Shown: piece after piece, positions 27,104 to 35,552 of the stretch
Position numbering within the stretch: the first letter of the stretch is position 1
How the letters are laid out: every line of letters begins with the position of its first letter
DNA from: Candidatus Cloacimonadota bacterium
GTDB taxonomy: Bacteria > Cloacimonadota > Cloacimonadia > JGIOTU-2
Length of the DNA: 61,033 nt
Direction: 5' to 3'
NCBI GenBank assembly: GCA_018334695.1
Contig: JAGXLO010000005.1
Span: 1 to 61,033, forward strand
Position numbers and translations under genes: made by a program
Notes under the pieces: generated by a model
Seen by the model: the letters and a program-made list of their open reading frames with translations, nothing else
The model's database searches: none
Told to the model about the DNA's origin: nothing

Positions 27104-28107
27104 AAAAACAATACAATACTCTATCTTTGATTAAAGCATTTATTATTGATTTGCTAATATGGTTATATCTTGTGGGAACCGGTTTTTATCTCCTGGAACA
27201 GTTAAATGTGGTTGAATATAAATTTAGTTACTTCCTTATAACCTCTGTGGTTTTAGGTATTATCACTTTTGTTACCCAAAATTCTCTCGGTCATAAGGGT
27301 TTTCGATCTAAAAAGATAAAGAAAAGAAGATGGTATAAAACACTTTGGGGATGGGAAATTTTTATTTTAATCGCCATAACTTTTGTAGTCGGCTGGGATA
27401 TTGTAGAAGTAAATCCGATCAAGCTAATTGCAAAATTCAAAAACTCAAAAGTTATAATATCACAATTATTTAATCCCAATTTTGATAATCTCCTAAAAAT
27501 GTTATCCGCTTTGTCAGAGACAATATATCTGGCACTTCTAGCTACCGTGTTTGCAATTCCTTTAGCCTTTATTTTCAGCTTTTTTGCAGCACGAAATTTG
27601 ATGCCCAAAAATCTTCTGGGAAATACAGTTTACATAATTGTGCGGACAGTGGCTACAATTGTTCGCTCCATAGAAGCCCTCGTCTGGGCAATCATATTTT
27701 GCGTTTGGGTTGGTATCGGGCCTTTTGCCGGTATGTTGGCTTTGCTTTTTCATTCCATGGCAGCTCTTACCAAACTTTATTCGGAACAAATAGAAAATAT
27801 TGATTCCGGACCAATTGAAGCAATGAAATCTACCGGTGCCAACACTCTACAGGTTTGGATTTATGCAGTTATTCCTCAAATTATTTCTCCCTATCTCGCA
27901 TTTACTATGTACCGTTGGGATATAAATGTTCGGATGGCTACAATTGTTGGTTTTGTGGGAGGTGGCGGTATCGGCCTTGCCCTAAAACAGGAACAGCAAC
28001 TTTTGCACTGGCGTAACGTTGGACTTATAATGTGGCTCATAGCATTGGTTGTATGGATAATGGATATGGTTAGTGGAAAGGTGAGAGAAAAATTGGTGAA
28101 ACATTAA
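27100..28107 (+). CDS. phnE: Phosphonate-type ABC transporter permease
   Basis: 335 residues with about seven helices. The C-terminal 200 residues are a binding-protein-dependent permease domain with the PhnE signature region SGPIEAMKSTGANTLQVWIY (EAA loop) and VGFVGGGGIGLAL. The N-terminal part (1-110) with extra helices is longer than in compact PhnE proteins. The start overlaps phnC, and its TAA shares a base with the next ATG, so the whole run is translationally coupled. Confidence 0.9.
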   Translation: MKKQYNTLSLIKAFIIDLLIWLYLVGTGFYLLEQLNVVEYKFSYFLITSVVLGIITFVTQNSLGHKGFRSKKIKKRRWYKTLWGWEIFILIAITFVVGWDIVEVNPIKLIAKFKNSKVIISQLFNPNFDNLLKMLSALSETIYLALLATVFAIPLAFIFSFFAARNLMPKNLLGNTVYIIVRTVATIVRSIEALVWAIIFCVWVGIGPFAGMLALLFHSMAALTKLYSEQIENIDSGPIEAMKSTGANTLQVWIYAVIPQIISPYLAFTMYRWDINVRMATIVGFVGGGGIGLALKQEQQLLHWRNVGLIMWLIALVVWIMDMVSGKVREKLVKH

Positions 28108-28778
28108 TGGATTTAAAAGCTGTTATATTCGATCTGGACGGCACCTTAATTGACTCAATGGGAATTTGGGCTGATGTAGATGTTGAATTTTTGGAAAAAC
28201 GAGGGATTACACCTCCCAAAAATATATTTTTGGAAATAGACTCAGGCAATAGTTTTGCAGAAGTAGCAAAATACTTTAAAAATAGATTTGACCTACCAGA
28301 AACAGTAGAAGAGATAATGAGAGAATGGGTGAATATGGTTGAATCTCATTATGAGAATAAAATTAAATTAAAAGATGGAGTTAAAAAATTGCTTGAATAT
28401 CTAAACCAACAAAATATCAGGCTGGCTGTGGGCACTAGTAATAATAAAGAACTTACAGGAAAAGTTTTAAAAAGCAACTCTATCCTAGAATATTTTGATG
28501 CAATTGTAACCGGTTGCCAGGCAGAAAGAGGAAAGCCGCATCCTGATATTTTTCTGCGAGTATCAGAACGACTTGGTATTAAACCGAAAAATTGTCTGGT
28601 AATTGAAGATGTTTTGGTAGGGGTGGAAGCTGCAAAAAATGCCCGTATGTCAGTTTATGCCATAGATGATCCGCATGCCCGGGAGCATAAAGCAGAAATC
28701 ATAACAAAAGCTGATTTTTTTGCCTCTAGTTTTTATCAGATTTTAGAAAAAATTAGAGATACTATAGAAAACAAATAG
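28107..28778 (+). CDS. HAD-superfamily phosphatase (beta-phosphoglucomutase-like)
   Basis: 223 residues. HAD motif I FDLDGTLIDS (8-17), motif II VGTSNN, motif III Lys in RGKPHPDIFL and motif IV VIEDVLVGVEAAKNA. The helical cap is of the C1/PGMB type. It lacks the cap Lys pattern I would expect of phosphonoacetaldehyde hydrolase, so it is more likely a sugar- or nucleotide-phosphate phosphatase. The start overlaps the phnE stop (TAATG), which ties it to phosphorus uptake, although function is not proven by that. Confidence 0.85.
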   Translation: MDLKAVIFDLDGTLIDSMGIWADVDVEFLEKRGITPPKNIFLEIDSGNSFAEVAKYFKNRFDLPETVEEIMREWVNMVESHYENKIKLKDGVKKLLEYLNQQNIRLAVGTSNNKELTGKVLKSNSILEYFDAIVTGCQAERGKPHPDIFLRVSERLGIKPKNCLVIEDVLVGVEAAKNARMSVYAIDDPHAREHKAEIITKADFFASSFYQILEKIRDTIENK

Positions 28779-28781
28779 CTG

Positions 28782-29999
28782 ATGTACACAGACTGGCTAG
28801 CATATAAATACCTAAAATCTTCAAAAAAAGCTGGCTTTTCCCTGGGCAACCTCATATCAATATTCGGCATTGCTCTGGGTGTTTTTGCTTTAATTGTGGT
28901 TATGTCTGTAATGAATGGTTTGGAGCAGGATGTAACAAAAAGAATTTTAGGCTTACATTCAGAAATTAAGATATATTCCCGGAATTTCCAAAAAATAAAA
29001 TCCCCCGATAAATTGATTGCAAAAGTAAACAAACTTGAAGATGTCAGTACAAGTCCAGTTCTGCAAAAAGAACTAATGCTAATGCATAATAAAAACGTAA
29101 CAGGCACAGTGTGCCAGGGCATTGATTTGGAAATGCACCAGCATGTCTCGGATTTAACCAAGAATATTTATCTGGGATATCCCTCGGCTGCTGATATGGA
29201 AAATGGTATAATTCTGGGGTCAGAGATTGCCCTAAATCTGGGGGTAAATGTAAATGATACGGTAGAGCTTATGTCGCCTATAGCTGATCAGCCTACGCCT
29301 TTTGGCTTAATACCCAAAAGCAAAGGGCTAAAAGTTGTAGGATTGTATTATACAGGTCTGCCTGAATACGATATGAAATATACCTTCACTGATTTGGAGA
29401 CCTTACAGGATTTTTCGGATATAGATAATGGAATTTCTTTTTTAGAGCTAAAATCCGGTTCTCCCGAAAATGCTATTAAAATTGCAAAGAAATTATCAAA
29501 AAGCCTAGGCGAAGATTATATTGTTAAAGACTGGCGTGAGTTTGAACGGCATCTGTTCTCTGCCATAAAATTTGAAAAAAAGGTTATGTTTCTAGTTCTT
29601 ATTCTGATTTTTTTGGTAACTGCCTTCAATATGATAGGAAATTATCTTAAATTGCTGGGAGAGAAAAGAGAGCAAATAGGAATTTTGAAATCATTAGGCG
29701 CCAAAAAAGATGAGATCACCAGCATATTTTTGAAAAATGGATTATTTGTAGGTATAATTGGTACGTCAGCAGGCTTGATCTCGTCATTTATAATTTTATT
29801 GGCTCAAATGAAATGGCATTTTATCAAAATTCCAATAAGCGGATTGCCTTTTAGAGAAATTCCAGTTCAGATTGAATTTTTGGATGTATTAATTGTAGTG
29901 GGGGTATCTCTTTTGATAACAATTCTAACGACTTTAATCCCGGCAAGAGCCATAACAAAAATAACTCCCGTGAGCATTTTAAAAAAAGCTGAAGAATAG
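28782..29999 (+). CDS. LolC/LolE-type lipoprotein-releasing permease (FtsX/MacB fold)
   Basis: 405 residues. N-terminal WLAYKYLKSSKKAGFSLGNL, first helix (about 20-45, SIFGIALGVFALIVVMSVMN), a periplasmic MacB-like domain (about 50-265), then three C-terminal helices with NMIGNYLKLLGEKREQIGIL and the final PARAITKITPVSILK. This is the LolCE pattern: extraction of lipoproteins from the inner membrane. No LolD ATPase is adjacent, so the ATPase must be encoded elsewhere. Three bp after the HAD gene; last gene of the run. Confidence 0.88.
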   Translation: MYTDWLAYKYLKSSKKAGFSLGNLISIFGIALGVFALIVVMSVMNGLEQDVTKRILGLHSEIKIYSRNFQKIKSPDKLIAKVNKLEDVSTSPVLQKELMLMHNKNVTGTVCQGIDLEMHQHVSDLTKNIYLGYPSAADMENGIILGSEIALNLGVNVNDTVELMSPIADQPTPFGLIPKSKGLKVVGLYYTGLPEYDMKYTFTDLETLQDFSDIDNGISFLELKSGSPENAIKIAKKLSKSLGEDYIVKDWREFERHLFSAIKFEKKVMFLVLILIFLVTAFNMIGNYLKLLGEKREQIGILKSLGAKKDEITSIFLKNGLFVGIIGTSAGLISSFIILLAQMKWHFIKIPISGLPFREIPVQIEFLDVLIVVGVSLLITILTTLIPARAITKITPVSILKKAEE

Positions 30000-30011
30000 T
30001 ACCACTTTTTA

Positions 30012-31259
30012 CTACTTGTTACTACTTGACCCTGCAGCAGATTTTCCTGCAACATAACCCGTAGAAAAAGCAGCTTGTAAGTTATATCCACCCGTCGCCG
30101 CATCAATATCCACTACCTCCCCGGCAAAAAACAAACCTTGAACTAATTTTGATTCCATTGTCCTGGGATTAATTTGGTCTGTTTTAATGCCACCGGCTGT
30201 AATTATGGCATTCTCAATACTTGCCGTCCGGCAGATCTCCACTGTAAAATTTTTAAGTAAATCTATAAGTTCAGATCTATCCTCAGTAGTGATACTGGCA
30301 ATTTTTTTATGAGGATCTACATTGGTCTTTCTAAGAAAAATAGTGACCATTTTTTTGGGAAGCAATTTTCCCAAAAGGGTTTTATATTCTTGCTTGCCAT
30401 GTTTTTTTGCTTCTCTGATTATTCTATTATGCAATTTTTTTTCTGTTAAGACCGGTTTCAGATCAATCTTCAGTTCCAAATTGCATTTGGTAAACTTGTT
30501 TTTTAAATTTCTGCTTAATTCTAAAATTGCTGATCCATCCAGACCATAATCAGTAAAAGAAAATTCACCGAACTCGCTGGCTAATTTCTCTTTTTCTTTG
30601 TTATAAACATCTACTTTTACATTCTTTAGCTTCAAGCCAACCAGATTTTTAGGAATGTTTTCCGTCTTTAAGGGTACAAGAGACGGAAGCAGTGGGGATA
30701 TTGTATGACCCGCTTGTTTGGCTAGTTCGTAACCATCACCCGTGGAGCCGGTTTTAGGATAAGACATCCCTCCGGCAGCAATTATTATTGAGTCGCAGGA
30801 ATACTTTTTCTCATTTGTTATCAAGTATTTGATTTTATCATCTGAAATAATAAGCTTTACTGCTCTTTCGTCTAATTTTACTTGGACTCCATTATTTTTT
30901 ATAAATTCAATTAGAGTTTTCACCACATCTCTTGCGTTTAAAGAAGCGGGATAGATACGACCTCCGGAGAATTCTTTAAGTGGTAAATTTTTAGATTCAA
31001 AAAATTCAATCAAATCTTGATTAAAAAATTTATAAAAACAATTGTATAGGAATTTCCCCTTCACACCAAATTTTTCAATAAAGGTAGAAATCTTTGGTTC
31101 AGTATTAGTTAGGTTACACTTGCCTTTGCCTGTAATGGACAATTTATTTCCCAGGCTACCGGTTTTTTCAATCAGAAGAACTTCTTCGCAATTTTTTGCT
31201 GCTACACCGGCTGCCATCATTCCGGCTGCACCACCACCTATGATGATTATTTTACTCAT
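30012..31259 (-). CDS. BaiN/HI0933-family FAD-dependent oxidoreductase
   Basis: 415 residues. FAD-binding GGGAAGMMAAGVAA (8-21), LIEKTGSLGNKLSITGKGKC, GGRIYPASLNARDVVKTL, AAGGMSYPKTGSTGDGY and the C-terminal FAGEVVDIDAATGGYNLQAA. The whole protein follows the YhiN/HI0933 pattern. Family members are flavoproteins of uncertain substrate, one subgroup being linked to bile-acid reduction. Single gene; it converges on the LolC/E gene 12 bp away. Confidence 0.9.
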   Translation of the reverse strand: MSKIIIIGGGAAGMMAAGVAAKNCEEVLLIEKTGSLGNKLSITGKGKCNLTNTEPKISTFIEKFGVKGKFLYNCFYKFFNQDLIEFFESKNLPLKEFSGGRIYPASLNARDVVKTLIEFIKNNGVQVKLDERAVKLIISDDKIKYLITNEKKYSCDSIIIAAGGMSYPKTGSTGDGYELAKQAGHTISPLLPSLVPLKTENIPKNLVGLKLKNVKVDVYNKEKEKLASEFGEFSFTDYGLDGSAILELSRNLKNKFTKCNLELKIDLKPVLTEKKLHNRIIREAKKHGKQEYKTLLGKLLPKKMVTIFLRKTNVDPHKKIASITTEDRSELIDLLKNFTVEICRTASIENAIITAGGIKTDQINPRTMESKLVQGLFFAGEVVDIDAATGGYNLQAAFSTGYVAGKSAAGSSSNK

Positions 31260-31315
31260 AGTTTTAAATTAAAGGTAGTAAATAATAATAAATTATATAA
31301 GATGGGAAGTATAGA

Positions 31316-32047
31316 TTAATCAATTTTGAACTGATCTACAAAATGAGAAAGCTTATCAACTTCTTTTACATATTCTTGGAAAAAGTTCACAACATCTTCG
31401 GTAGAAGATTTTATTTTTTTCTTTCTGGTATAGTCCCAAGCTTGAATCAAGGCGACTAATTCCATATCCAGTTTTTCTGAGGTAAAATTTATTATATCCA
31501 GGGCAGTATCAGGTATTTTGTTTTCGGTAAACAAAAGAATAGCTTTTAAGATTGGAATTATACTCTTGATTGATTTTTTAATAACCGGAAGTATGTATTT
31601 TTTCTTTTGGATATTTTCAAGAAAGGAAAGTCTTAGAAGTAATAATCTTCCTTTAAGTTCCCGTTCTGCCTGTAAACGTAAAAATTTTGGACTCAAATCG
31701 ATTTGTGAAAAAAGATCATCACCATAGAGTGTTTTATGATTGGATTTAATATCAAGAAATTCTATGGGATAAGTATCAAGAGAGGTTTTGATGTAATCAT
31801 TAGAGAGAAATAAGGGAGCAGAAACACCTTTCTTTTTAAAATTTTTAATCAATCTTCGGGTGGATACAAGTGTTTGTAATTTTAGATTATCTAGAATCAT
31901 GGCAATATTGATATCAGAAGTTTTAGGATCAAAATCGTCAGTTATTGCGCTACCATAGACATATATTGAATGTAGTTTGTCTCCAAAAAGATCGGTATAA
32001 GCTTCTACAATTTTATCAAAAATTTGTTGTTTATTCTTTATTTTCAT
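31316..32047 (-). CDS. Nucleotidyltransferase-fold protein with altered catalytic motif
   Basis: 243 residues from ATG 32047. The N-terminal part has the pol-beta-type motif GS at 32-33 ([12 protein letters not shown]) followed by SDINIAMI at 44-51. The usual second catalytic Asp of DxD is Asn here (D45-x-N47). The rest is helical (about 120-240). The active site may be weakened or lost, or use a different metal ligand. It overlaps glyQ by 17 bp and is last in that operon, where glyS would normally be. Confidence 0.7.
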   Translation of the reverse strand: MKIKNKQQIFDKIVEAYTDLFGDKLHSIYVYGSAITDDFDPKTSDINIAMILDNLKLQTLVSTRRLIKNFKKKGVSAPLFLSNDYIKTSLDTYPIEFLDIKSNHKTLYGDDLFSQIDLSPKFLRLQAERELKGRLLLLRLSFLENIQKKKYILPVIKKSIKSIIPILKAILLFTENKIPDTALDIINFTSEKLDMELVALIQAWDYTRKKKIKSSTEDVVNFFQEYVKEVDKLSHFVDQFKID

Positions 32048-32912
32048 TTGATTCTCTCGCTTTGTTTTGTTCAATAAATTTAGTAGCACATTTGCGAGCC
32101 AGAGAACGAATTCGTTTTATATAAAGGGCTCGTTCCGTAACTGATATAACTCCTCTGGCATCTAACAAATTAAATACGTGCGATGCTTTGATGGTGAAAT
32201 CATAAGCAGGCAATACCAGATTTTCTTTTAATAATTTTTCAGCTTCTTCTTCAAAGTCAGTAAAATTTTCGAATAAAAGTTCTGTATCAGCAGCCTGAAA
32301 ATTGAATTCTGAAAATTCTTGCTCACTTTTAAAATATATTTCGCCATATTTTTTTGTATCGTTCCAGGCAATATCTTTGAAATCATTGACTTTTTGGATA
32401 TACATAGCAATCCTCTCCAGACCGTATGTTATTTCTACGGGAATAGATCCCAGTTCATATCCTGCTATTTGCTGAAAATAGGTGAATTGCGAAATTTCCA
32501 TCCCATCAAGCCAAACTTCCCAGCCAAGACCGGCAGCCCCCAAAGTGGGAGATTCCCAATCATCTTCAACAAAGCGAATATCATGTTTTTTAACTTTTAT
32601 CCCTATTGCCTTTAAGCTTTGCAAATATAAAGTTTGAATATTGTCGGGAGATGGTTTTATTATTACCTGAAATTGATAGTATCTCTGAAGCCTATTGGGA
32701 TTTTCACCATACCTTCCATCTTTGGGACGTCGTGAAGGCTGAACATAGGCAATGCTTACATCTTCCTGGGAAAGTGATCCAAAAAAAGTTTCGGGATGAA
32801 AAGTACCGGCTCCCATTTCCACATCATAGGGTTGGTGGATGACGCAGTCTTTTTCATCCCAAAATTTCTGCAAACGAAATATGATTTCCTGAAAGGTAAG
32901 AGCTTTATTCAT
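32031..32912 (-). CDS. glyQ: Glycine--tRNA ligase alpha subunit
   Basis: 293 residues from ATG 32912 (a TTG three bases earlier is less likely). The sequence is the standard alpha chain: [76 protein letters not shown] and [10 protein letters not shown]. It binds glycine and ATP and needs the beta subunit (glyS) for tRNA charging. glyS is not next to it or anywhere in this window. The start overlaps the end of the TPR gene by 8 bp. Confidence 0.95.
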   Translation of the reverse strand: MNKALTFQEIIFRLQKFWDEKDCVIHQPYDVEMGAGTFHPETFFGSLSQEDVSIAYVQPSRRPKDGRYGENPNRLQRYYQFQVIIKPSPDNIQTLYLQSLKAIGIKVKKHDIRFVEDDWESPTLGAAGLGWEVWLDGMEISQFTYFQQIAGYELGSIPVEITYGLERIAMYIQKVNDFKDIAWNDTKKYGEIYFKSEQEFSEFNFQAADTELLFENFTDFEEEAEKLLKENLVLPAYDFTIKASHVFNLLDARGVISVTERALYIKRIRSLARKCATKFIEQNKARESNENKE

Positions 32913-34515
32913 CAAAGAATCCTGGTTTAGTTGCTTTTTTCAGTTCCGCTACTTTTTCTAGTTTCTTTTTTATATTTTCTTTTGCAAAAAAACTAGACGC
33001 CTTTTCTAAAGCAGTATTGTAGTAAGTCTCGGCTGATTCAAAATAATTATAAGCAGTTTTTTTGTTCTGTGAACGTAACTTATCCAGCTCGTCGTATGTT
33101 TTTTGAGTAGCCTTTCGGGCTTCTTCGTCATATTTGATAAAGTTGTCATAATGAACATAGCCGCGGCTGTTTGCAATTTCTGCGAGTACGAGGTAGGGTC
33201 CGGGATCATCCGGGGCTAACTCGGCAGCTTTTTGCGCATTTTCTTTTGCTTTTTCATATTCTTCCATCTGGCGATAGACATCGGCAATTCTCATATAACC
33301 GGTAGGAGAGTCAGGTTGCAATTCTATAAATTTTTTCAACTCTGTTTCAGCTTGTTCAAAATTCTTTTGCATAGCATAGATAGCTGCCAAATTTAAGTAG
33401 GGGGTGGAAGACGAGGGGTCCTGCTCAATCAGTTGTTTGTTCTGAGCTATGCTTTCCTCTAGCCTGTCCGTCTTCTGATAAGCAACAGCAAGTTTTCTGG
33501 CAATACTACTTCCTCCTTCTCCGGCAGATACAACCTTTTTTAAGTGTTCTATTGCTTTATTATAGTTTTCTCTGTTGTAATGGATTAATCCAATTTCCTC
33601 GTGGGCATTGAAATTATTTGGCTCAACTTCCAGTATCCCTTCATAGGCTTTTAAAGCTTCGTCTTCATTGCCCAAATTTTTCCAGGTATCTCCCAATTTT
33701 TCCATATATTCTATATGATTCGGGTCTATGTCAGCTAGTCTTTCATAAGCTGTACAAGCATTACTCAGTTCCTGATTGGTCTTATAAGTCCAGGCAAGTC
33801 CTTCCAGAGCTTCGATGGAAGTACTGTCGATTTCCAAAGCTTTTCTGTAATATTCTACTGCTTGATCATAATCTTCCTGAACTGCTTCAATATAACCCAA
33901 ATAGTTGTATGCCGTCTTCTTTTCGGGATTTAATTTTAGAACTTCTTTAAAAGCTTGCTTAGCATCTTCATAGTTTTTGGAGTTGAAAAGGTTAAGGGCT
34001 ATTTCCATCTTCATCTGTTCTCCTGTCTTATAGAAGCCCTTAGCAATATCAATCAATTCCTTAACTTTTTCCCTTCTTTTAGAACGAGCTTTTTCCATTG
34101 CAATAACATCAGATTTTATTTCTTCAGTTTTGGTATTAGTCATGAAGTATCTAAGGTTGTATATAGAGCCATTAGCAGATATCATGCCCCAAATAGCAAC
34201 GTTGGCACCCAAATCCTTAGATAATTCGATGGATTTGTCCGGTGCAATTGCGGCAGGGGATTGATCATCAATGGCATCTTCAACTTCATCTTCGTCAATA
34301 ACTGTAACTCCGGGTGAATTTTTTGCTAGGTTATAAATATCACCTTTAATATACCGACACATGGATCGACTATCCTGATCGAGATAGGAAAAACCCCACA
34401 CAGCAATTTTAACATTACTTTGCTGGGTTTCCTGAGCTAACGATCTGTTTGGTAAAATACTAATGCAGGTTATTAGGGCAAAAACCAAAGCCACTGATAG
34501 AATTCTCTTGTTCAT
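32905..34515 (-). CDS. Exported protein with CsgG-like N-terminal domain and TPR repeats
   Basis: 536 residues from ATG 34515, chosen for the perfect GGAGG behind it and the signal peptide that follows; an upstream Met at 34620 would give a poor leader. After the signal peptide (about 1-27), residues 33-150 ([18 protein letters not shown] ... [13 protein letters not shown]) resemble the CsgG/curli-assembly alpha-beta domain. About eight TPRs follow (about 160-440), for example [20 protein letters not shown] and [20 protein letters not shown]. The C-terminal 80 residues are charged and coiled. Probably a periplasmic or outer-membrane scaffold. Co-transcribed with glyQ. Confidence 0.82.
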   Translation of the reverse strand: MNKRILSVALVFALITCISILPNRSLAQETQQSNVKIAVWGFSYLDQDSRSMCRYIKGDIYNLAKNSPGVTVIDEDEVEDAIDDQSPAAIAPDKSIELSKDLGANVAIWGMISANGSIYNLRYFMTNTKTEEIKSDVIAMEKARSKRREKVKELIDIAKGFYKTGEQMKMEIALNLFNSKNYEDAKQAFKEVLKLNPEKKTAYNYLGYIEAVQEDYDQAVEYYRKALEIDSTSIEALEGLAWTYKTNQELSNACTAYERLADIDPNHIEYMEKLGDTWKNLGNEDEALKAYEGILEVEPNNFNAHEEIGLIHYNRENYNKAIEHLKKVVSAGEGGSSIARKLAVAYQKTDRLEESIAQNKQLIEQDPSSSTPYLNLAAIYAMQKNFEQAETELKKFIELQPDSPTGYMRIADVYRQMEEYEKAKENAQKAAELAPDDPGPYLVLAEIANSRGYVHYDNFIKYDEEARKATQKTYDELDKLRSQNKKTAYNYFESAETYYNTALEKASSFFAKENIKKKLEKVAELKKATKPGFFDE

Positions 34516-34741
34516 AATTGTCCTCCAAAAAATTATTTTATGGATTATTGTTGATTTTCGATATATTTCATATACACACATTTTTTTATCAAGAAATTCT
34601 GAAATTTTAATATTAAACAAACATTTATATAATTACCAAATTTAATATTTTAAAATTTTGATTCATTTTATTCAATATAGTTTAAATTTAACATCAACCC
34701 GATTAGTAAATTATAAATATAATTCCAACGGCAATTACAGA
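34516..34741. other. AT-rich gap between the TPR gene and the Lon fragment
   Basis: 226 bp without a supported frame. It includes the GGAGG site of the TPR gene (about 34521-34525) and presumably its promoter, but no consensus -35/-10 pair stands out. Confidence 0.5.
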
Positions 34742-34993
34742 TTAGATATCTTCAATTTCATTTCTACTATATTTCTTCTTTAAAGCATATGCTCTTTCTA
34801 CATATTCTTCAAGGCGCTTTTTTACCTTTCCGTAGACAGAATCTTTTGGATATTGCCCTTCTTTGTTAATTTCACCGGCTTTTTTCCCAGTCAATATTTC
34901 AATACCTTGTGAAATTTTTTCCACAGGATATATATGGAATTTATTATTATCTACAGATTCGAGTATCTCCTTTTTCATCATCAAATTTTCCAC
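34742..34993 (-). pseudogene. Orphan C-terminal fragment of a Lon-type (LonB-like, S16) protease
   Basis: 83 codons matching only the very end of ATP-dependent Lon-type proteases: NLMMKKEILESV, the hallmark FHIYPVEKISQGIEILTGKK and EGQYPKDSVYGKVKKRLEEY. Full-length relatives have about 750-800 residues. The frame begins with GTG (34993) without a ribosome-binding site and is closed upstream by TAG at 35003-35005. The catalytic Ser/Lys and the AAA domain are missing. Most likely a deletion remnant. Expression as a small protein is not excluded. Confidence 0.75.
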
Positions 34994-35103
34994 ATTTATA
35001 AGCTATCTTAGTAAATTATGATGTCAAGGTTTATGGATTGCAGCTTATAAACTTTTAATTTGAGCTGGGATAATTTCATTTTGTATATTTTTGAGCAGAA
35101 AAA

Positions 35104-35139
35104 TAAAAAATCCGCAGAAGTTTAGAACCTCTGCGGATT
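35104..35139 (-). terminator. Rho-independent terminator of the DUF2089 operon
   Basis: Perfect 10-bp inverted repeat AATCCGCAGA/TCTGCGGATT with an 11-nt loop, followed on the minus strand by a run of T. It lies 27 bp after the stop of the SHOCT-like gene. Confidence 0.9.
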
Positions 35140-35165
35140 GGTTTGGAATATTTATAGTATCTTTG

Positions 35166-35552
35166 TTATTGAACGAATATTCTGATAGTGCTAACAGTAC
35201 CGTCATCTTCTTCGTAGTCCATATAGAAGAGGTCATCTGTTTCTCCGGCTGCAGCCATTTCCAGTATTTCACGCCAGTTAATATTGGAAAAATCAAAATT
35301 AGTTGTGCCAAAATCTGCATGTAGCTTTTCTTTATCAGGTATGAATTTCAATCCTACTTTGATTACATTTAGGGGTAAAGCTACATTCAGTTTTGTTTTG
35401 CCCTGAGCTTCGTTTGTGATACGTATCACGAGTTTTGATTTATGGGTTTCTCTTGCCGGTTCAGAGTTTATGGCTGAGATTAGTTTCTCCGCTTCTTCTG
35501 CTGATATTTTACCATCAGCAACCATATTTAGTATTTTCTTTTTTTCACTCAT
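35166..35552 (-). CDS. SHOCT-like/DUF2089-C helical domain protein
   Basis: 128 residues. The first 28 form a short two-helix motif (ILNMVADGKISAEEAEKLI) that is repeated at the C-termini of the two upstream gene products. The rest is an alpha-beta domain (KSKLVIRITNEAQGKTKLNV ... DDLFYMDYEEDDGTVSTIRI) like those in YvlB-operon proteins, which may regulate or sense envelope stress. Its ATG is immediately after the stop of the DUF4097 gene. No signal peptide, so cytoplasmic. Confidence 0.75.
   Translation of the reverse strand: MSEKKKILNMVADGKISAEEAEKLISAINSEPARETHKSKLVIRITNEAQGKTKLNVALPLNVIKVGLKFIPDKEKLHADFGTTNFDFSNINWREILEMAAAGETDDLFYMDYEEDDGTVSTIRIFVQ

Noticed and set aside
28107..28778. 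HAD hydrolase as phosphonoacetaldehyde hydrolase because of the phn neighbours
   Set aside because: The cap region and motifs fit the beta-phosphoglucomutase-like group. I do not see the active-site Lys arrangement of phosphonatase.
35045..35090. EIIPAQIKSL then stop, which recalls the segment before the Lon C-terminus
   Set aside because: Too short, in a different place relative to the Lon fragment, and lies at the end of an unrelated antisense frame. Probably coincidence.
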